From Candidatus Saccharimonadota bacterium (GTDB taxonomy: Bacteria; Patescibacteriota; Saccharimonadia; Saccharimonadales; Saccharimonadaceae): 64,000 nucleotides of DNA. The notes under the pieces were generated by a model, which was not told the origin of the DNA, did no database searches, and saw only the letters and a list, made by a program, of their open reading frames with translations. Numbering within the stretch: the first letter of the stretch is position 1; the number at the start of each line of letters is the position of its first letter. The DNA is taken from NCBI GenBank assembly GCA_003979185.1, contig RYWJ01000003.1:1-64000 (forward strand). The letters are read 5' to 3'. Positions 15,637 to 25,257 of this stretch are shown in pieces. The position numbers were made by a program, and so were the translations under genes.

Positions 15637-17079
15637 CTACGGTTGCATCCAACGCATAGATTTATACAGATCCGCGTAATATTCCATCGATTCGGAACCC
15701 AGGTATACTGCGCGAGTATCACCAAAATTTCCATTCTCGTCCACGCGCGTCACTGCATAGCATCCATCATTCGTCGTAAACAACATCAGTGTCGAGAAAT
15801 CTACTTCTATGACATCTTTACCAACGACAAGCGGCGAATTCTGCGAAGACAGCCAATGTTCCGAAAGACTCCAGCAAACTAGCTGATTGTCTTTCAGGCA
15901 CCAATATTCATTCCTACTACTATAGACACTTGTGTGGTATACCATTTCGTCCACGACTGGTTCGACAGTTCCGTCATCTCGCAACGCCAGTATCGTAGTT
16001 TTGTCATACAGATAAGCCAAGTCGTGCGCATAGGGAGCAGTAGGCTCTTTAAATTTCAGCAATAGCTCCATCTCTTTCGGATCAAATGGACATTCCCACT
16101 CTACCACGGTTTCACCATTCCGGAAAAGTGCGATATAAGTCGGAAAAGTAGCAAACATTCCTAATGGATCTTTCCTCACCGTGTCGATCACATCGCTCAT
16201 GTCGTAGTCGGCTGGTGCATCAGCATAAACGCTACAGCTATACCAATCAAAGGCTCTATAGTTGTCTCCTCCGCAGTTTACCCATTGGTTCTTGCCGGTC
16301 AAACACGTCGGTAATGCAGCAAGTGTTTCCTGCGAAACGCCATCTTGCAAATACCAAGGCTGATCGTCAAAACCAGTGTAGGCTAAACCAAGCGGATCGT
16401 AAGTTTCATCATATCTCCAAGCCTCATAATGATAGTCTAGCTTACCATCCCAAGAGTCCAGTTCAACCGTCGTGCTCAGATCTTCCGACCACAATTGGCT
16501 GCCGTCCCATTCGCCAGCTCGATAAGCTCGCGCCAGCTCAAGCGGGTCCATGGATGCAGTAGTGGTTTGCCCGAAACATTGCACTCTAACCCCATCGACA
16601 CAAAGCCATCCCTCACCCAACTCCACGATTTCGCCAGGCTCAATCGCATATCGATTATTATCCAAGATGAAACAATGCTCATAATTCGGCGTCCAAGTAA
16701 AGAAGAATCCCGTCGTCATACAGCAATTATCGTAATAGCTACCCCAGATCTCTGGGGTATCAAGATAAGATTGGATCACTTCATCTGGAGTCCATTCGTT
16801 TGAGTGGTAAACCGCCGTAGGGTATTCTTCCTGACAATAGAGCCGAAATTCATCATCGGTCGTCATCGTTGAGGCATGTCGACCGACTTCAGAATCGTAG
16901 AACTCTCGCATCCGGTCGATTCGGACGTCATTTCCATCTAGGTTATTGAGCTCGCGATAAGATTTTCTTAGATCTTGCTCGTACCGCTTTGTTGCCGAGT
17001 GTTCCCCTAGCATAGCTCCCCCCAAGAGCAGTCCCACTGCGAGCAATAAGGACAAGATTACCCGTGCGAATAGCTTCAT
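15637..17079 (-). CDS. Secreted or membrane-anchored protein of unknown function
   Basis: 480 residues. An N-terminal hydrophobic helix (VILSLLLAVGLLLGGAMLG) serves as signal peptide or anchor. The rest is Trp/Tyr/Asp-rich and soluble, with paired cysteines (YDNCCMTTGFFF, VQCFG). No family recognised. A good ribosome binding site, GAGGAGGAAG, precedes the ATG. Codon use is GC-richer than in neighbouring housekeeping genes, as for other accessory genes in the window. TATAAT near 17152-17157 and a leader hairpin TTCGCCAA/TTGGCGAA lie upstream. Confidence 0.75.
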   Translation of the reverse strand: MKLFARVILSLLLAVGLLLGGAMLGEHSATKRYEQDLRKSYRELNNLDGNDVRIDRMREFYDSEVGRHASTMTTDDEFRLYCQEEYPTAVYHSNEWTPDEVIQSYLDTPEIWGSYYDNCCMTTGFFFTWTPNYEHCFILDNNRYAIEPGEIVELGEGWLCVDGVRVQCFGQTTTASMDPLELARAYRAGEWDGSQLWSEDLSTTVELDSWDGKLDYHYEAWRYDETYDPLGLAYTGFDDQPWYLQDGVSQETLAALPTCLTGKNQWVNCGGDNYRAFDWYSCSVYADAPADYDMSDVIDTVRKDPLGMFATFPTYIALFRNGETVVEWECPFDPKEMELLLKFKEPTAPYAHDLAYLYDKTTILALRDDGTVEPVVDEMVYHTSVYSSRNEYWCLKDNQLVCWSLSEHWLSSQNSPLVVGKDVIEVDFSTLMLFTTNDGCYAVTRVDENGNFGDTRAVYLGSESMEYYADLYKSMRWMQP

Positions 17080-17104
17080 AAAACTTCCTCCTCTGTCTAG
17101 TTAA

Positions 17105-17157
17105 GGTCCAATTTTCGCCAAGAGAAAAATTTTGGCGAATCTCACTTACACATTATA
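17105..17157 (-). promoter_or_regulatory. -10 box and leader hairpin of the 15637-17079 gene
   Basis: TATAAT preceded by TGT on the minus strand, then a leader with TTCGCCAA-loop-TTGGCGAA followed by AATTGGACCTTAA. The last motif resembles TTGTACCTTAA in the leaders of the genes at 40678 and 43676. Confidence 0.55.
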
Positions 17158-17162
17158 ACATA

Positions 17163-18611
17163 TTATTCCCCTGGCGCAATTGATTGGCACCAGAGTTTAA
17201 GTTCTTCCGCCAGATATTGGCATTCTTCGCAAGATTTACCATTCAGTCCTTGATTCTTGGTCAATTCTTTGCCAATCCACTGCAATTCTTTCATAAACTG
17301 CGGTAATTGCCGAGCCAAGCGCGTGCGGCGATATTTCTCCCATTCTGACGCTTCTTCATTATCCAGGCTTGCAGGAAAACTGCGTGCCTTATAGTGCAGC
17401 AATAGCTCCGGTAATCGTTCGTCATGAAAAGCTGGACGGAAGTTTGCCAAGTCTTCTGTCACATTGTTTCGTACCGCTGTACAAAGTAACCGATCACGAT
17501 CATCCAAGAATCCATCATACAAAGCCGACTCGGCGTCAATCGCCTTACCAAAATCACGTTTTTGGCTACTTGCCATCCGCTGCGCGAACTCAGGATGTTT
17601 TAATAAACACTGCAAATTTTGTTGTATCTGCGTTTTATCCAGCTTAATTTTTTTCCAACCATCATCCTTATCAAGTACTACCAGAGGCGCAATAGCGGGA
17701 CAATGATTATACTGCAGCTTCTTCACAATTGGTAAATAATTCTTCTCCCACGGATCGCGTTCGCACCAAGGTTTCTCAAAATCAATCATACCAGCATCAC
17801 GCGCTGCCGCCTCCGCCTCCAGCAAGTCATCAAGATTATATCGCAAATCGTACACCAAGATCGAGCCATTCTCACCCATGGCCAGCGGAAATGCTACCGT
17901 CGTCTTCTCAAACTCGCTCGGATAGCGCCCTGAAGCATAGACGAATGGTCGTGGGTTATCCAGATTGGCTAGCTTCTCCACTTCCCGTTTCCCTCGCAAT
18001 TTGTACAAAAAATCAAAAAGCTGCGGCTGCTTCGTCTTGATCAACTTCGCCACTTCAATCAAAGCCACCACATCCGCTAAAGCATCGTGTGCATGCGCAT
18101 GCTCAATTCCGTTCAGCTTCGTCAATAGCTCCAAGCGATTAGTCGAATGTCCATCTTCAGTGACTGGCCACCGAATCCCCTCTGGTCGCAGCGCACGCGT
18201 TAGTCGCACCACATCCAGCAAGTCCCAGCGCGAGCGTCCATCTCGCCACTGCCATTCATACGGGTCATAAAAATTACGCCACAAAGTGTGCCGTACAAAT
18301 TCATCATCAAATCGCACCGAGTTGTAACCAACGATCGTCGTATTTGGCGTGGCAATCTCTTCAATCAAAAACCGGCAAAACTCAGGCTCAGTCATACCGT
18401 CCTGCAGAGTAGCTTGAGGCGTAATTCCCGTCACCATCACTGCCGAAGGACTTGGCAAAGTATCATCAGCAAGCTGCACTAGAATATTTTGCGGTTCACC
18501 AATTGGATTAAAATCCAAATCAGTACGCTGCCCAGCAAATTGCATAATTCGATCGGAACGCGGATTTAGTCCAGAAGTTTCTAGGTCATAAAAGTAAAAG
18601 CTCGGCTTCAT
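17163..18611 (-). CDS. sbcB: Exodeoxyribonuclease I
   Basis: 482 residues from the ATG at 18611, which lies 6 nt after a TATAAT. The 3'-5' single-strand DNA exonuclease shows the DnaQ-like DEDD core: FYFYDLETSGLNPRSDRIMQ, then VGYNSVRFDDEFVRHTLWRN and HDALADVVALIEVAKLI. The ExoI-specific C-terminal domains follow, and length equals the family norm (~475). It works in mismatch repair and recombination. Confidence 0.95.
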   Translation of the reverse strand: MKPSFYFYDLETSGLNPRSDRIMQFAGQRTDLDFNPIGEPQNILVQLADDTLPSPSAVMVTGITPQATLQDGMTEPEFCRFLIEEIATPNTTIVGYNSVRFDDEFVRHTLWRNFYDPYEWQWRDGRSRWDLLDVVRLTRALRPEGIRWPVTEDGHSTNRLELLTKLNGIEHAHAHDALADVVALIEVAKLIKTKQPQLFDFLYKLRGKREVEKLANLDNPRPFVYASGRYPSEFEKTTVAFPLAMGENGSILVYDLRYNLDDLLEAEAAARDAGMIDFEKPWCERDPWEKNYLPIVKKLQYNHCPAIAPLVVLDKDDGWKKIKLDKTQIQQNLQCLLKHPEFAQRMASSQKRDFGKAIDAESALYDGFLDDRDRLLCTAVRNNVTEDLANFRPAFHDERLPELLLHYKARSFPASLDNEEASEWEKYRRTRLARQLPQFMKELQWIGKELTKNQGLNGKSCEECQYLAEELKLWCQSIAPGE

Positions 18612-18694
18612 GTCTCTATTATAGCACGCCTCACAGATAAGGCCACCTCTTGATAGAGTATCCTGAATCATTACCAAGAATCACTTTACATGGA

Positions 18695-18722
18695 AAACCC
18701 ACCTCCGAAGAGGTGGGTTCAA
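18695..18722 (-). terminator. Intrinsic terminator with UUCG loop
   Basis: On the minus strand AACCCACCTC-TTCG-GAGGTGGGTT then TTCC. It ends the 18735-19382 unit. Confidence 0.9.
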
Positions 18723-18734
18723 AGCGTATTGGTA

Positions 18735-19382
18735 TCATTCGTCGGCCGCAGGATCACCGATACACTCGCGCGGCATCAACCGTTCAAGCTTATCGGCTTG
18801 TTCGGACGGCAGCAGATAAGCTCCACCACCGTTGCGCGCCAAAGCGCACACCTCGATAGTTACGGAGTCGCCAAAGGCGACATCCTTCCAAGACCAGCGT
18901 TTAAGCTGACCTGGTACAACTACGAAATCGAACTCGCTCGGAGACATCGGCTCGCAGGGGCACTCCGTGGCCTCCAGAACCGCTTCTGCATCTTGGATTT
19001 GCTCTTGGCGTAAGACCTTGCGCATCCGACACCATTTGCCAAAGATGCAGGTCCACCAAAGCAGGTAGTACGTCGCAATCGCAAAGACAGCCATCAACAT
19101 CATGGCTGCGAACGATATTTCGAGCCCATCAATGTCTACATTGGGTCCGTCGAAGCACTTTTCTGCCAAAGCGAAGAAGCCTCGATAGGACTCAAGGACC
19201 GCCAAGCCAAGGATACTCAGAGTGGCGACCCCCACCGCTATGCTATCCAACCTTGTAAGGTAAGTGAAGCGCACTGCGCCAGTAGAGATGTCGCGATTGG
19301 TGTAACCACCCCAAAAGGCGATTACGACCGACACAGCCATTAAGGCATACCAATAATTAAAGTGCTCGAACATTCTAATCAA
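18735..19382 (-). CDS. Multi-pass membrane protein of unknown function
   Basis: 215 residues with about four hydrophobic helices (YWYALMAVSVVIAFWGGY, SIAVGVATLSILGLAVL, ISFAAMMLMAVFAIATYYLL) followed by a soluble acidic C-terminal domain of about 90 residues (CPCEPMSPSEFDFVVVPGQL, VCALARNGGGAYLL). It has its own consensus promoter, a GGGGG-type ribosome binding stretch and a UUCG terminator, so it is an independent unit. GC-richer coding sequence. No family recognised. Confidence 0.7.
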   Translation of the reverse strand: MIRMFEHFNYWYALMAVSVVIAFWGGYTNRDISTGAVRFTYLTRLDSIAVGVATLSILGLAVLESYRGFFALAEKCFDGPNVDIDGLEISFAAMMLMAVFAIATYYLLWWTCIFGKWCRMRKVLRQEQIQDAEAVLEATECPCEPMSPSEFDFVVVPGQLKRWSWKDVAFGDSVTIEVCALARNGGGAYLLPSEQADKLERLMPRECIGDPAADE

Positions 19383-19441
19383 CCCCCTAGCTAGTATGTT
19401 CTTAGTAGACTGATGAGTTAAATATTTCAGCCTATACTTCC

Positions 19442-19470
19442 ATTATAGCACACCTTGTCAAAAAAGTCAA
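19442..19470 (-). promoter_or_regulatory. Strong promoter of the 18735-19382 gene
   Basis: TTGACT, 17 bp, TATAAT with TGTGC before the -10, minus strand. Confidence 0.88.
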
Positions 19471-19475
19471 TACTG

Positions 19476-20171
19476 TTATGCTTTTTCGTTTACAGAACTG
19501 ATGTTTTGCAAAATATAGTTCAGCACATTATCGTTGCCCTTTTCCAATTGTCGAAACGAGAAACCGCTCACGCCAAAATTATCCACTGCCGTTCCTACAA
19601 CAAAATATTTTGCGCCGTATGTGTCCGTAAAGGTTTTACCAATAATAGCTTTCCTGTATTCTTCGTAATCTTTTTGTTTCGCAGCGGCGGTTGTTGCCTG
19701 ATGTTGCTGGTCAGTATACCTTCTTTCAAGCAAGTACTCACCTAGCGAGGTCGTCACCAAGATGGGCATAGCGTCTGCTGGAGCAGTATTAATATCGACC
19801 TCTATTGCCTCCTCTACGACATGCTGCGGCAATACAACACCGTCATAAGCTCCATAGAACGTCACATCATCGAGGATCGTCCCACCACAAGTTTCAATAT
19901 CTTTAATCATTTCACTACGTCCTAGAGTTGGCTTGGTATCTGTTGGATTAACGCTGACCTCATTAGTAACATTGCGCGCTAAGATGACGACTCTGCCGTT
20001 AGTTTTCTCGCTGGCGTATCGTCGGTAATTATTTTCTACACCTTGAAGCCATAGATTCATGGCGAAGATTAGACCAAAAATTATACCCATTACCATCATT
20101 GTGATGATGTTGCGCTTAAGATAAGCTCATATAGTTCTTGTGCTAATATGTAAAATGTCCTGAAATTTCAT
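19476..20171 (-). pseudogene. Broken FtsX-like permease (in-frame UGA, 3' truncated)
   Basis: The ATG at 20171 directly follows the stop of the upstream permease gene. The frame reads MKFQDILHISTRTI, then UGA (20127-20129), then AYLKRNIITMMVMGIIFGL. The intact relative at 52532-53917 reads TRTIRAHLKRNLITIAVMGMIFGL, so an Arg codon has become UGA. Homology continues (LGRSEMIKDIETCGGTILDD, GKTFTDTYGAKYFVVG) and stops near the place where the relative enters its Pro-rich linker; the three C-terminal membrane helices are missing. Re-initiation at 20099 would give a 207-residue piece with one helix. Confidence 0.85.
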
Positions 20172-21080
20172 CTAATCCCCTTTGAGTTTTTGGGCTATTT
20201 TCTTATTAGAAAACTGATCAAGACAAAGCAAGAATGATATCGGGGCGGCAAGATACATACATAAAATCGTTTCGACGCACCGCCAGTTCAAACCGATTAA
20301 TATGATCGGGTGGCCAGTAGTCTGAGGATAATACTGCGCGAGTTGCTCCGTAAGATAGCTCCAACCTAGACCAGTCGCGAGTCCGCTGATCAATAACCCC
20401 AAGATAATCGCAAACCGCATCGCCCAAAAGCACATCTCCATCAAATACATGAAATAGATACTGAAGAGTTGTTTCTTAGCCGCCCCCATTGAGCGATAAA
20501 GGACAAAAGTTTTTGTATTGCTCGCGATCAGATGCGCCATCGTAAATGCCAAGATAAAAGCCGATACAATCACAAGGACTATACTAACAGGTCTGATGAG
20601 AGCGCGATTTTTGTCCTGAAAATAGCTATAGACACTAAGCTGATTGCTAAAAAGTTCTTCGATGACATACTTCTTAGCGTCATAACCCAGCTCCCGCACA
20701 TCATCTTTATGATTAACGTAGTCATTAGCACTCTTGAGCTTCTGGAATCTTGCCACTATGATATTTTGTGGTAATTCACCACCTAGCTGCTCCTGCTGCT
20801 GCGCGGACAATGTTACAACCGTTCCACCATATCGCTCTATACGCTGACGGATAAAACTATCATCTATCCCACGGTCTTCGTAGTAATTTGCTAAATAAAT
20901 CCATCCATCCGTAGTTTCTCCAGCATAACGCAGGGTCACATTTTCTAATCCTTGCATGACGAAAAGTATCCCAAGCAACAAACCAAATAACGCACCGACA
21001 GTAATAATGGTCGCTACACTTCTCGTCTTGTAGGCCGCGTATTCGCGATGCGCTAATCTATAGATGTCACGGAGTTTCAT
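20172..21080 (-). CDS. FtsX/MacB-like permease subunit
   Basis: 302 residues. N-terminal helix (VATIITVGALFGLLLGILFV), an extracytoplasmic domain of about 120 residues, then three helices in the FtsX arrangement (SIVLVIVSAFILAFTMAHLI with YRSMGAAKKQLFSIYFMYLMEM). ABC-transporter permeases of this kind need an ATPase partner, which is not visible nearby. The next gene, the broken relative at 19476-20171, starts immediately after its stop, so the pair was once a translationally coupled heteromer. The domain is shorter than in the 461-residue relative at 52532. Confidence 0.8.
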   Translation of the reverse strand: MKLRDIYRLAHREYAAYKTRSVATIITVGALFGLLLGILFVMQGLENVTLRYAGETTDGWIYLANYYEDRGIDDSFIRQRIERYGGTVVTLSAQQQEQLGGELPQNIIVARFQKLKSANDYVNHKDDVRELGYDAKKYVIEELFSNQLSVYSYFQDKNRALIRPVSIVLVIVSAFILAFTMAHLIASNTKTFVLYRSMGAAKKQLFSIYFMYLMEMCFWAMRFAIILGLLISGLATGLGWSYLTEQLAQYYPQTTGHPIILIGLNWRCVETILCMYLAAPISFLLCLDQFSNKKIAQKLKGD

Positions 21081-21115
21081 ACGCTATTCCCACCATGCCA
21101 TATGCATACTTTTCA

Positions 21116-21961
21116 TTACTGCGTCTTGAGCCAGTTATTGATTTCGATTGCCGCACTTGCACCATCTGCTGCCGCCGTGACGAATTGTTTGATCTTCCCT
21201 TGACGTACATCGCCTGCCGCAAATAAGCCTGGGATTTTGGTCTGATAGGCAAAATTACCTTGACCATTGATAATCACAAAATTATTCTTATCTAGAATCT
21301 CTGCAAAGTTTGCCAAAAATTTCGTAGCTGGCAGTTTACCAATATAAACAAAAATATGTTGATATGGGGCTAGATTCTCACGAGTTGGCTCCAAATCCTC
21401 TATAATCTCAACGTTAGTTAGACCCTCTAGACGCTCAAGTAACTCCTGATCAGCCTTCATACGCGAGTGTGTAATGATTGTCACCTTTTCCGCTAAGCCG
21501 GCCAGATAGAGTGCCTCCTGAGCAGCCGAATTTGCCCCGCCAATCACCGCGACGTGCTTGTCACGCGCTAAAGCTCCATCGCAAAGCGCGCAGTATGATA
21601 CTGGTGCCTCAGGAATGAAACTCAAACGTTTTGGCTCTGAGCCGGTCGCCACCAGTACCGCCTTTGCCTCGACCGCACCACCATCAATTGTCAATGTAAA
21701 ACCTTTTTCGTTGCGTTCGATCTCGGAACACTCTCCATACTCCAAAGTCGCTCCTACCGCCTTAGCTTGATCGCGCATTTGCCGAGCTAGATCTTTCCCT
21801 TCCCCGAGGAATCCAGGATAATTCTCCAGCTTCGAGATAATCGGCAAGACCCCACCAAACTCGGCTTTCTCAAAGACTTTAACTTCCAGTCCAGCGCGCG
21901 CGGCATAAATCGCCCCCGAAAGTGCTGCTGTACCACCACCAATAATCGCCAAGTCAAGCAT
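21116..21961 (-). CDS. trxB: Thioredoxin reductase-like FAD/NAD(P) disulfide oxidoreductase
   Basis: 281 residues. FAD-binding GGGTAALSGAIYAARAG near the N-terminus, redox pair C124-A-L-C127 (family usually CATC), NAD(P) motif VIGGANSAAQEALYLA, and FAD-closing GLFAAGDVRQGKIKQFVTAA. It is somewhat short (typical ~310) but complete in motifs. It reduces thioredoxin or a related small redox protein. It follows the FKBP gene by 2 nt on the same transcript. Confidence 0.92.
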   Translation of the reverse strand: MLDLAIIGGGTAALSGAIYAARAGLEVKVFEKAEFGGVLPIISKLENYPGFLGEGKDLARQMRDQAKAVGATLEYGECSEIERNEKGFTLTIDGGAVEAKAVLVATGSEPKRLSFIPEAPVSYCALCDGALARDKHVAVIGGANSAAQEALYLAGLAEKVTIITHSRMKADQELLERLEGLTNVEIIEDLEPTRENLAPYQHIFVYIGKLPATKFLANFAEILDKNNFVIINGQGNFAYQTKIPGLFAAGDVRQGKIKQFVTAAADGASAAIEINNWLKTQ

Positions 21962-21963
21962 TA

Positions 21964-22695
21964 TTACTGGCCACCAAGCTTTAACATGTACAGCTTAACA
22001 TTGAGATCACTAAGCTCGCTCTGGATCGTCTTAACTTTCTTCAAATCTTCATCCTCAGGCAACATCATCACGATGAATTTCAACGGTGCGCCTGCCCCAC
22101 AAGCCCTAGAACCATTAGTTTCATCCTTATAGGCAAGCTCACCTGGAATCGAGAGCTGACGTACACCACCGATCTTCATACCAATAATACCCTGTATCCA
22201 CCCCTCAATCATGCTCGAACTACCAACGAGCGGCTGTTGCAAACCAGTAGGATTCTGCTTGTTTTTATCATCCTCGGCGTAAGCAAATGACGAGTCAAAC
22301 ACCTTACCATCAGCACACCAACCAATATAGTAAGCATTGTAGTTAATATCTTTCTCTTGCAACTGGGTACCAGTACCCTCTTTCAGATCCTTGATCTCTA
22401 GTTTCTTATCGTTTGCCGCAGTGGCGTTATAAGCCTTGACCTGACTTTTGTAATAGTCCTGCAAAGTCTTGAAGTACTTATCAGAAAGTGGCTTCACAGC
22501 CTCTGCGAGTTCCGCGTTCTTAGCGTCTATTTGATCCTCTAGCTCAGCCATCTGTGCATTGCGATCTTGCTGGCTTGAGGAATTACTCATCACAATAAAC
22601 ATATAGGTTAAAACCGTCGACCCCAATAAAAGAATCGCCACCAAGATAATAATTACACGCTGCCACGGGCTAGTTTTTAACGCTTTTTCGTCCAT
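21964..22695 (-). CDS. Membrane-anchored FKBP-type peptidyl-prolyl isomerase
   Basis: 243 residues. An N-terminal helix (VIIILVAILLLGSTVLTYMFIV) anchors a coiled-coil stretch (residues ~45-80) and a C-terminal FKBP domain: YIGWCADGKVFDSSF, MIEGWIQGIIGMKIGGVRQL and the closing LKFIVMML. It likely folds exported proteins outside the membrane. It precedes trxB (2 nt), giving a small folding/redox operon. Confidence 0.88.
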   Translation of the reverse strand: MDEKALKTSPWQRVIIILVAILLLGSTVLTYMFIVMSNSSSQQDRNAQMAELEDQIDAKNAELAEAVKPLSDKYFKTLQDYYKSQVKAYNATAANDKKLEIKDLKEGTGTQLQEKDINYNAYYIGWCADGKVFDSSFAYAEDDKNKQNPTGLQQPLVGSSSMIEGWIQGIIGMKIGGVRQLSIPGELAYKDETNGSRACGAGAPLKFIVMMLPEDEDLKKVKTIQSELSDLNVKLYMLKLGGQ

Positions 22696-22719
22696 ATTCC
22701 TCCTTATGCTAGAATTACT

Positions 22720-25257
22720 CTAAATTACCATTGCGCCAATTTTCGTCATCTCTACTGTAATTTTTTCCATTATAGCAGAAATCTCCAGCGAATCCAAGGT
22801 GTGTTCCAGACTAGAAAACTTCAAATGGAACGAAAGATTTTTATTCTCAGTATCAGCCTGATAGATCGAAGCTGGTTCGACTTCATAAATCAAATTACTC
22901 GCCGTCATCACTCCGTAAAGCGCATTACTGACACGACCAAAAGGCATATCCGCTGCGACTTTTACGGTCAAATCACGTTCGACTGAGGGGAACTTTGACA
23001 TCTTAACATCTACAGCAATCGTTGGTTCAAGATCGACGATCTGATCGAGTTCTACCTCGGCTACCGCAATTGGTGCTTCCAGCTTAAACTTCCGCAATAC
23101 AGCCGCTCTGAGTTCACCAAAAGCTCCAATCCGGTGATTATTGACTAAAATCTCTGCCGAACGGACCGGCTCAAGATATGAATATAATTTTGCAGTTTCT
23201 GATCCTGGTGCGATTTGTTTGTATTCAATATCAATCTTCAAACCTCGCTCCATCAGGGCAAAAATCTTTGTCTTTAGCTCATAGAAATCACCCAAGCAAA
23301 CGATCCCAAGATCCGTTGTCAGGATCGGAGTTTCTTCTTTACTCAAGCCGTTCTGACGGTTAGAAACTTGATTCATTTCGTAAATCGTAAACTTTTTATG
23401 TCCAGCTTTGACATTTTCTCGCACTTTATCAATTAAGCTAGGTACGATCTGTTGACGAAAACATTGCAACTCTGGAGAAATCGAGTTTACAATCTCATAG
23501 CTCTGCGCTGGATCTTGGCCAACCCGCTCAAGCAAGTTTTTACTGACAAAAGAATAAGTTAAAACCTCGTGCATCGCCAAGCTATCGGACAAAATATCAC
23601 GTAAATTGGTCTTCAAGGCCAGCATTGGTGAAACCTGCGTACCATTGAACTCACCTTTTGGCAAAGTTAGTGGAATATTATCATAGCCTAGCAATCTGCC
23701 CACTTCTTCAATAACATCTTCCTTAATATGAATGTCTGTACGCCAAATTGGCACCAGAACCCTCAAATTGACGTTCTGAGCGACTTTTGTGCTAGAGCTT
23801 ACTTCTATACGGCTTTTTGATTGAGAGGCCTCAGAAGGCTCAGAAATGCCCTTAGACGGCAAGTCAGCCTTTTCTTCTACCTCAAAACCAACATTTTCCA
23901 AAGTTTTTGTAATCATTTCGACAGAATAATCTGTACCAAGTAGTGAGTTAATCCTATCTGTTGTAATATTTACAACATTTTGCTTTTGATGATCAGCCCA
24001 TTCATCCGCCACAGCCAGAACTTTTAAGTCAGAACCCATTTCGGCGACGGTTTCCGCAAGTACAGGATAGGTCATAGCAGCTGGCTGCCCCTTGGTGAAA
24101 CGTGTGATAGCTTCTGAGAAAATCCCGTGCGCCATCTGAGTCTTACGGAGATTATACAATGAGAAAGTTGCGCTCTCCAAGACCACACGCTTCGTCGAAG
24201 CATCTATTTCGGTATTTTTGCCCCCCATCGCACCAGCGAGTGCAACGGGTACATTATTAGAAGTGATCAAGATATCCTCTGAAATACACTGAATCGTTTT
24301 ACCGTCAAGTAATTGAATCTCCTCACCCTCCTTAGCAGCGCGTACAATAATCTCCGGTTTGTTGATGCCACCTACTTCAACTAGCTTATCGTAATCAAAA
24401 GCGTGTAGTGGCTGTCCGGTGCGCAGCATAATCATATTCGTCAAATCCACCATAGGATTGATAGAACGCATACCAGCCTTCGCTAGAAAAACATCACCGT
24501 AATAAGTCAAATAATGCTTTTTGCCATACTCTGGCAGATCAAACACCGCACAACTATAACGTGGGCAAAGCTCCTGATCTGTAATCGTGATGCCTATCGG
24601 CAAATCATGCACTGGTGTCAACTCTGGCCAAAATGGCTCTTGAAAGTCCACACCCAAGATGCCCGCTACTTCACGAGCAAAGCCAATCAAACCAAAACAA
24701 TCTGGACGATGTGTCAAAGATTTGTTTTCAACGTCTAGGATTAGATCATCTAGTTCAAATACATCAATCAGACTATCGCCCGGCTGCGCCATTTTTGGAT
24801 TGATTTCGGCGATAGTTTTATGCTCATTATCAAAACCTAGCTCATCCGCGCCAGCCAACATACCATTAGACTCATAGCCTTGAAGCTTGCGCACACTCAG
24901 CTTAAAATTCTCATTACCATAGGTCGACGGAACAATACTGCCCGGAGTGATCCAAACTGCCAGCATCCCTGCACGCACGTTTGGTGCACCACAAACCACC
25001 TGCACCAGGCCATTCTCCAACTGATTGAACTCTTGGTTATGTGCGCCGGCATCAATCTCACAGAGATTGAGATGCGTGCCTTCGATCGGGGTCGCTTTGA
25101 TTACTTTTGCCACATAAACACCCTGATATCTGGGCGCCCAGTCGATCACTTCTTCAATCTCCACTAGACGCGAACCAATCGAGCTAATCAAATCCTGATC
25201 AGAAATGCCCTCAGGAATTGCCACATATTTTTTAATTTCATTAAGCGAGATTAACAT
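22720..25257 (-). CDS. pheT: Phenylalanyl-tRNA synthetase beta subunit
   Basis: 845 residues, all main parts present: N-terminal EMAP/OB tRNA-binding domain (YVAKVIKATPIEGTHLNLCE), B3/B4 editing region (LTHRPDCFGLIGFAREVAGI, LDGKTIQC), B5, the catalytic-like core (HEVLTYSFVS) and the C-terminal anticodon-binding fold (FPSVERDLTVKV). A Ser/Lys-rich insertion of about 30 residues (ISEPSEASQSKSRIEVSSS) in the B5 region is unusual. The ATG directly follows the pheS stop. Confidence 0.97.
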   Translation of the reverse strand: MLISLNEIKKYVAIPEGISDQDLISSIGSRLVEIEEVIDWAPRYQGVYVAKVIKATPIEGTHLNLCEIDAGAHNQEFNQLENGLVQVVCGAPNVRAGMLAVWITPGSIVPSTYGNENFKLSVRKLQGYESNGMLAGADELGFDNEHKTIAEINPKMAQPGDSLIDVFELDDLILDVENKSLTHRPDCFGLIGFAREVAGILGVDFQEPFWPELTPVHDLPIGITITDQELCPRYSCAVFDLPEYGKKHYLTYYGDVFLAKAGMRSINPMVDLTNMIMLRTGQPLHAFDYDKLVEVGGINKPEIIVRAAKEGEEIQLLDGKTIQCISEDILITSNNVPVALAGAMGGKNTEIDASTKRVVLESATFSLYNLRKTQMAHGIFSEAITRFTKGQPAAMTYPVLAETVAEMGSDLKVLAVADEWADHQKQNVVNITTDRINSLLGTDYSVEMITKTLENVGFEVEEKADLPSKGISEPSEASQSKSRIEVSSSTKVAQNVNLRVLVPIWRTDIHIKEDVIEEVGRLLGYDNIPLTLPKGEFNGTQVSPMLALKTNLRDILSDSLAMHEVLTYSFVSKNLLERVGQDPAQSYEIVNSISPELQCFRQQIVPSLIDKVRENVKAGHKKFTIYEMNQVSNRQNGLSKEETPILTTDLGIVCLGDFYELKTKIFALMERGLKIDIEYKQIAPGSETAKLYSYLEPVRSAEILVNNHRIGAFGELRAAVLRKFKLEAPIAVAEVELDQIVDLEPTIAVDVKMSKFPSVERDLTVKVAADMPFGRVSNALYGVMTASNLIYEVEPASIYQADTENKNLSFHLKFSSLEHTLDSLEISAIMEKITVEMTKIGAMVI

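Noticed and set aside
20127..20129. UGA read as Gly (genetic code 25)
   Set aside because: Core genes, such as rarA, end at UGA at the expected length, and intact proteins here do not need UGA as sense. The UGA at this position lies in an already truncated gene.
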